Program-made: the position numbers and the translations under genes
The notes under the pieces: model-generated
The model's input: the letters and a program-made list of their open reading frames with translations, nothing else
Databases searched by the model: none
What the model was told of the DNA's origin: nothing
In this document: one piece after another, positions 63,085 through 64,000 of the stretch
How positions within the stretch are numbered: the first letter of the stretch is position 1
Layout of the letters: every line of letters begins with the position of its first letter
Assembly: GCA_002376235.1 (NCBI GenBank)
Contig: DFNX01000016.1
Span: 1,527,249-1,591,248 of the forward strand
Length of the DNA: 64,000 nucleotides
Source: Neorhizobium sp. UBA3556
GTDB taxonomy: Bacteria > Pseudomonadota > Alphaproteobacteria > Rhizobiales > Rhizobiaceae
Direction: 5' to 3'

Positions 63085-64000
63085 ATGTGCGCACGTATAA
63101 TTTTCCTCGCGGCCGCTGCCCAGGACGTCGGCCTGACGTCGCTTTCGCTTGGCCTGGTGCGGGCACTGCAACGCGACGGCATGAAGGTCGCGTTCGTCAA
63201 GCCGATCGCCCAGCCAAGGTCTGAAAGCCGGAGCCAGAAAAAAGGCATCGATACCTCGAGCCACTTCGCCCGCACCTTGTGCATGACCAACTCGCCGGAG
63301 CCCATCCCCTTCGAGCGGGCGGAAGAACAGATCCGCAAGGGCGACCTCGCGGCCCTGCTCGAAGATATCGCTAAGATGACGGAAGCCTTGCGCACCGACC
63401 ATGATGTGGTTGTCGTCGAGGGTCTCATCCCGCTCGCCAGCGCTCAGATCGCGCTGCGCCTCAATGTCGAGATTGTCCGCAGCCTTGGTGCCGACGTCAT
63501 TCCGGTCTTGAGCGGTGTCGACTACGAGCCGAAGTTCATCGCCGAAACGGTTGCCCTGATCCATCGACAGTATGCGCGCGAAGGAAACTCGCCGCTTCTG
63601 GGCCTGATGATCAACAAGATGAAGGTGAATGCAGACCGCGAGCGACTGAAGGAGGCACTGACACCGTTCGGCCTCGCCTCCTCGACCATCCTCGGCGCGA
63701 TCCCCTACGAGCCTAACCTCAACACGCCGCGTCTGTCAGATCTCGTCTCGTCACTGGATCTGAGCGTCGTGCAGGGCTCGAAACTCGATGCTATCAGAGT
63801 GCGCGAGATCGTCGTCGGCGCCCGTTCGGTCGAGAAGATGATCGACCGCCTGCGGCCCGAAACTCTCGTCGTCATGCCCGGCGATCGCAGCGATATCGCG
63901 CTTGCCTCGGCGCTTGCCCATAGTCGCGGCGTGCCGCTCGCCGGCCTGCTGCTCACCTGCGGTGCACCGTTAGCCACCCCGGTCGCAGACCTGATGGCCT
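63085..64000 (+). CDS. pta: Phosphate acetyltransferase (N-terminal part, cut by window edge)
   Basis: From the ATG at 63085 (AAGGAT upstream) 305 codons stay open to the window end. The sequence begins MCARIIFLAAAAQDVGLTSL, a P-loop-like (AAA_26/DRTGG) N-terminal domain of long Pta proteins, with GLMINKMKVNADRERLKEAL and a DRTGG-like region following. The catalytic acetyltransferase domain would be beyond the edge. It converts acetyl-CoA to acetyl phosphate. It completes the pfl-ack-pta module. Confidence 0.85.
   Translation, partial: MCARIIFLAAAAQDVGLTSLSLGLVRALQRDGMKVAFVKPIAQPRSESRSQKKGIDTSSHFARTLCMTNSPEPIPFERAEEQIRKGDLAALLEDIAKMTEALRTDHDVVVVEGLIPLASAQIALRLNVEIVRSLGADVIPVLSGVDYEPKFIAETVALIHRQYAREGNSPLLGLMINKMKVNADRERLKEALTPFGLASSTILGAIPYEPNLNTPRLSDLVSSLDLSVVQGSKLDAIRVREIVVGARSVEKMIDRLRPETLVVMPGDRSDIALASALAHSRGVPLAGLLLTCGAPLATPVADLMA

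Overview
The window reads as a piece of a Rhizobiaceae replicon (Rhizobium/Agrobacterium type), probably a chromid or megaplasmid rather than the main chromosome. Grounds: the left edge is minC with a CtrA-type box in front of it, and in rhizobia minCDE usually sits on a secondary replicon; the operators, FixJ-type regulators, kdp/dad/eut genes and short palindromic intergenic repeats are all of alphaproteobacterial style. I see no rRNA, tRNA, CRISPR array, insertion sequence or phage gene. The window is densely coding and mostly catabolic.

Layout. (1) 1-181: start of minC. (2) 480-11112: a sugar-acid catabolic locus made of a beta-hydroxyacid dehydrogenase, a DenD-like epimerase, a FAD-linked 2-hydroxyacid dehydrogenase, a GntR/FCD repressor with a perfect 18-bp operator, a large FAH-family enzyme, a three-gene TRAP transporter, a DMT permease and an enolase-superfamily acid-sugar dehydratase. 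(3) 11388-13830: a Tpa-like omega-aminotransferase plus a ureohydrolase, a likely guanidino-acid pathway. (4) 13837-21026: a signalling and stress block with two stand-alone receivers, an AraC regulator, a FixJ-like regulator, a UBP zinc-finger protein, a cNMP-domain/thioredoxin-reductase-like flavoprotein without CxxC, dps, and a membrane PAS histidine kinase. (5) 21036-31068: eutBC, a potassium channel with a C-terminal zinc ribbon, a dimethylglycine/sarcosine dehydrogenase-like protein, an FAD/NAD(P) protein and the PQQ glucose dehydrogenase gcd. (6) 31475-38659: a YdeP-like molybdoenzyme, DUF779 plus acetaldehyde dehydrogenase aldB with an AAA-less AcoR-like regulator, and a DapA-fold protein that has lost its catalytic lysine.

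(7) 38843-51775: a potassium/magnesium locus. kup and corA face a leftward operon orf27-kdpF-kdpA-orf54-kdpB-kdpC-kdpD-kdpE-ptsN. Two unannotated microproteins (27 and 54 residues) are built into it, and a ptsN copy sits directly behind kdpE. Short palindromic repeats lie in several gaps. Three further small genes lie upstream. (8) 51961-53968: dadA and a divergent Lrp-type regulator with a clear operator between them.

(9) 54059-64000 is the most distinctive part. A leftward kdu/kdg operon (kdgK, kdgT, yhcH-like, kduI, kduD) for pectin/uronate fragments is divergent from a rightward mixed-acid module pflB-pflA-ackA-pta. A perfect FNR/FixK box (TTGATCGGAATCAA) stands between them. Together they would take 4-deoxy-5-ketouronates to KDG phosphate, then (with an aldolase not in this window) to pyruvate, and under low oxygen to acetyl-CoA, formate, acetate and ATP. 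Such a linked uronate-fermentation island is unexpected in a rhizobium and may have been acquired.
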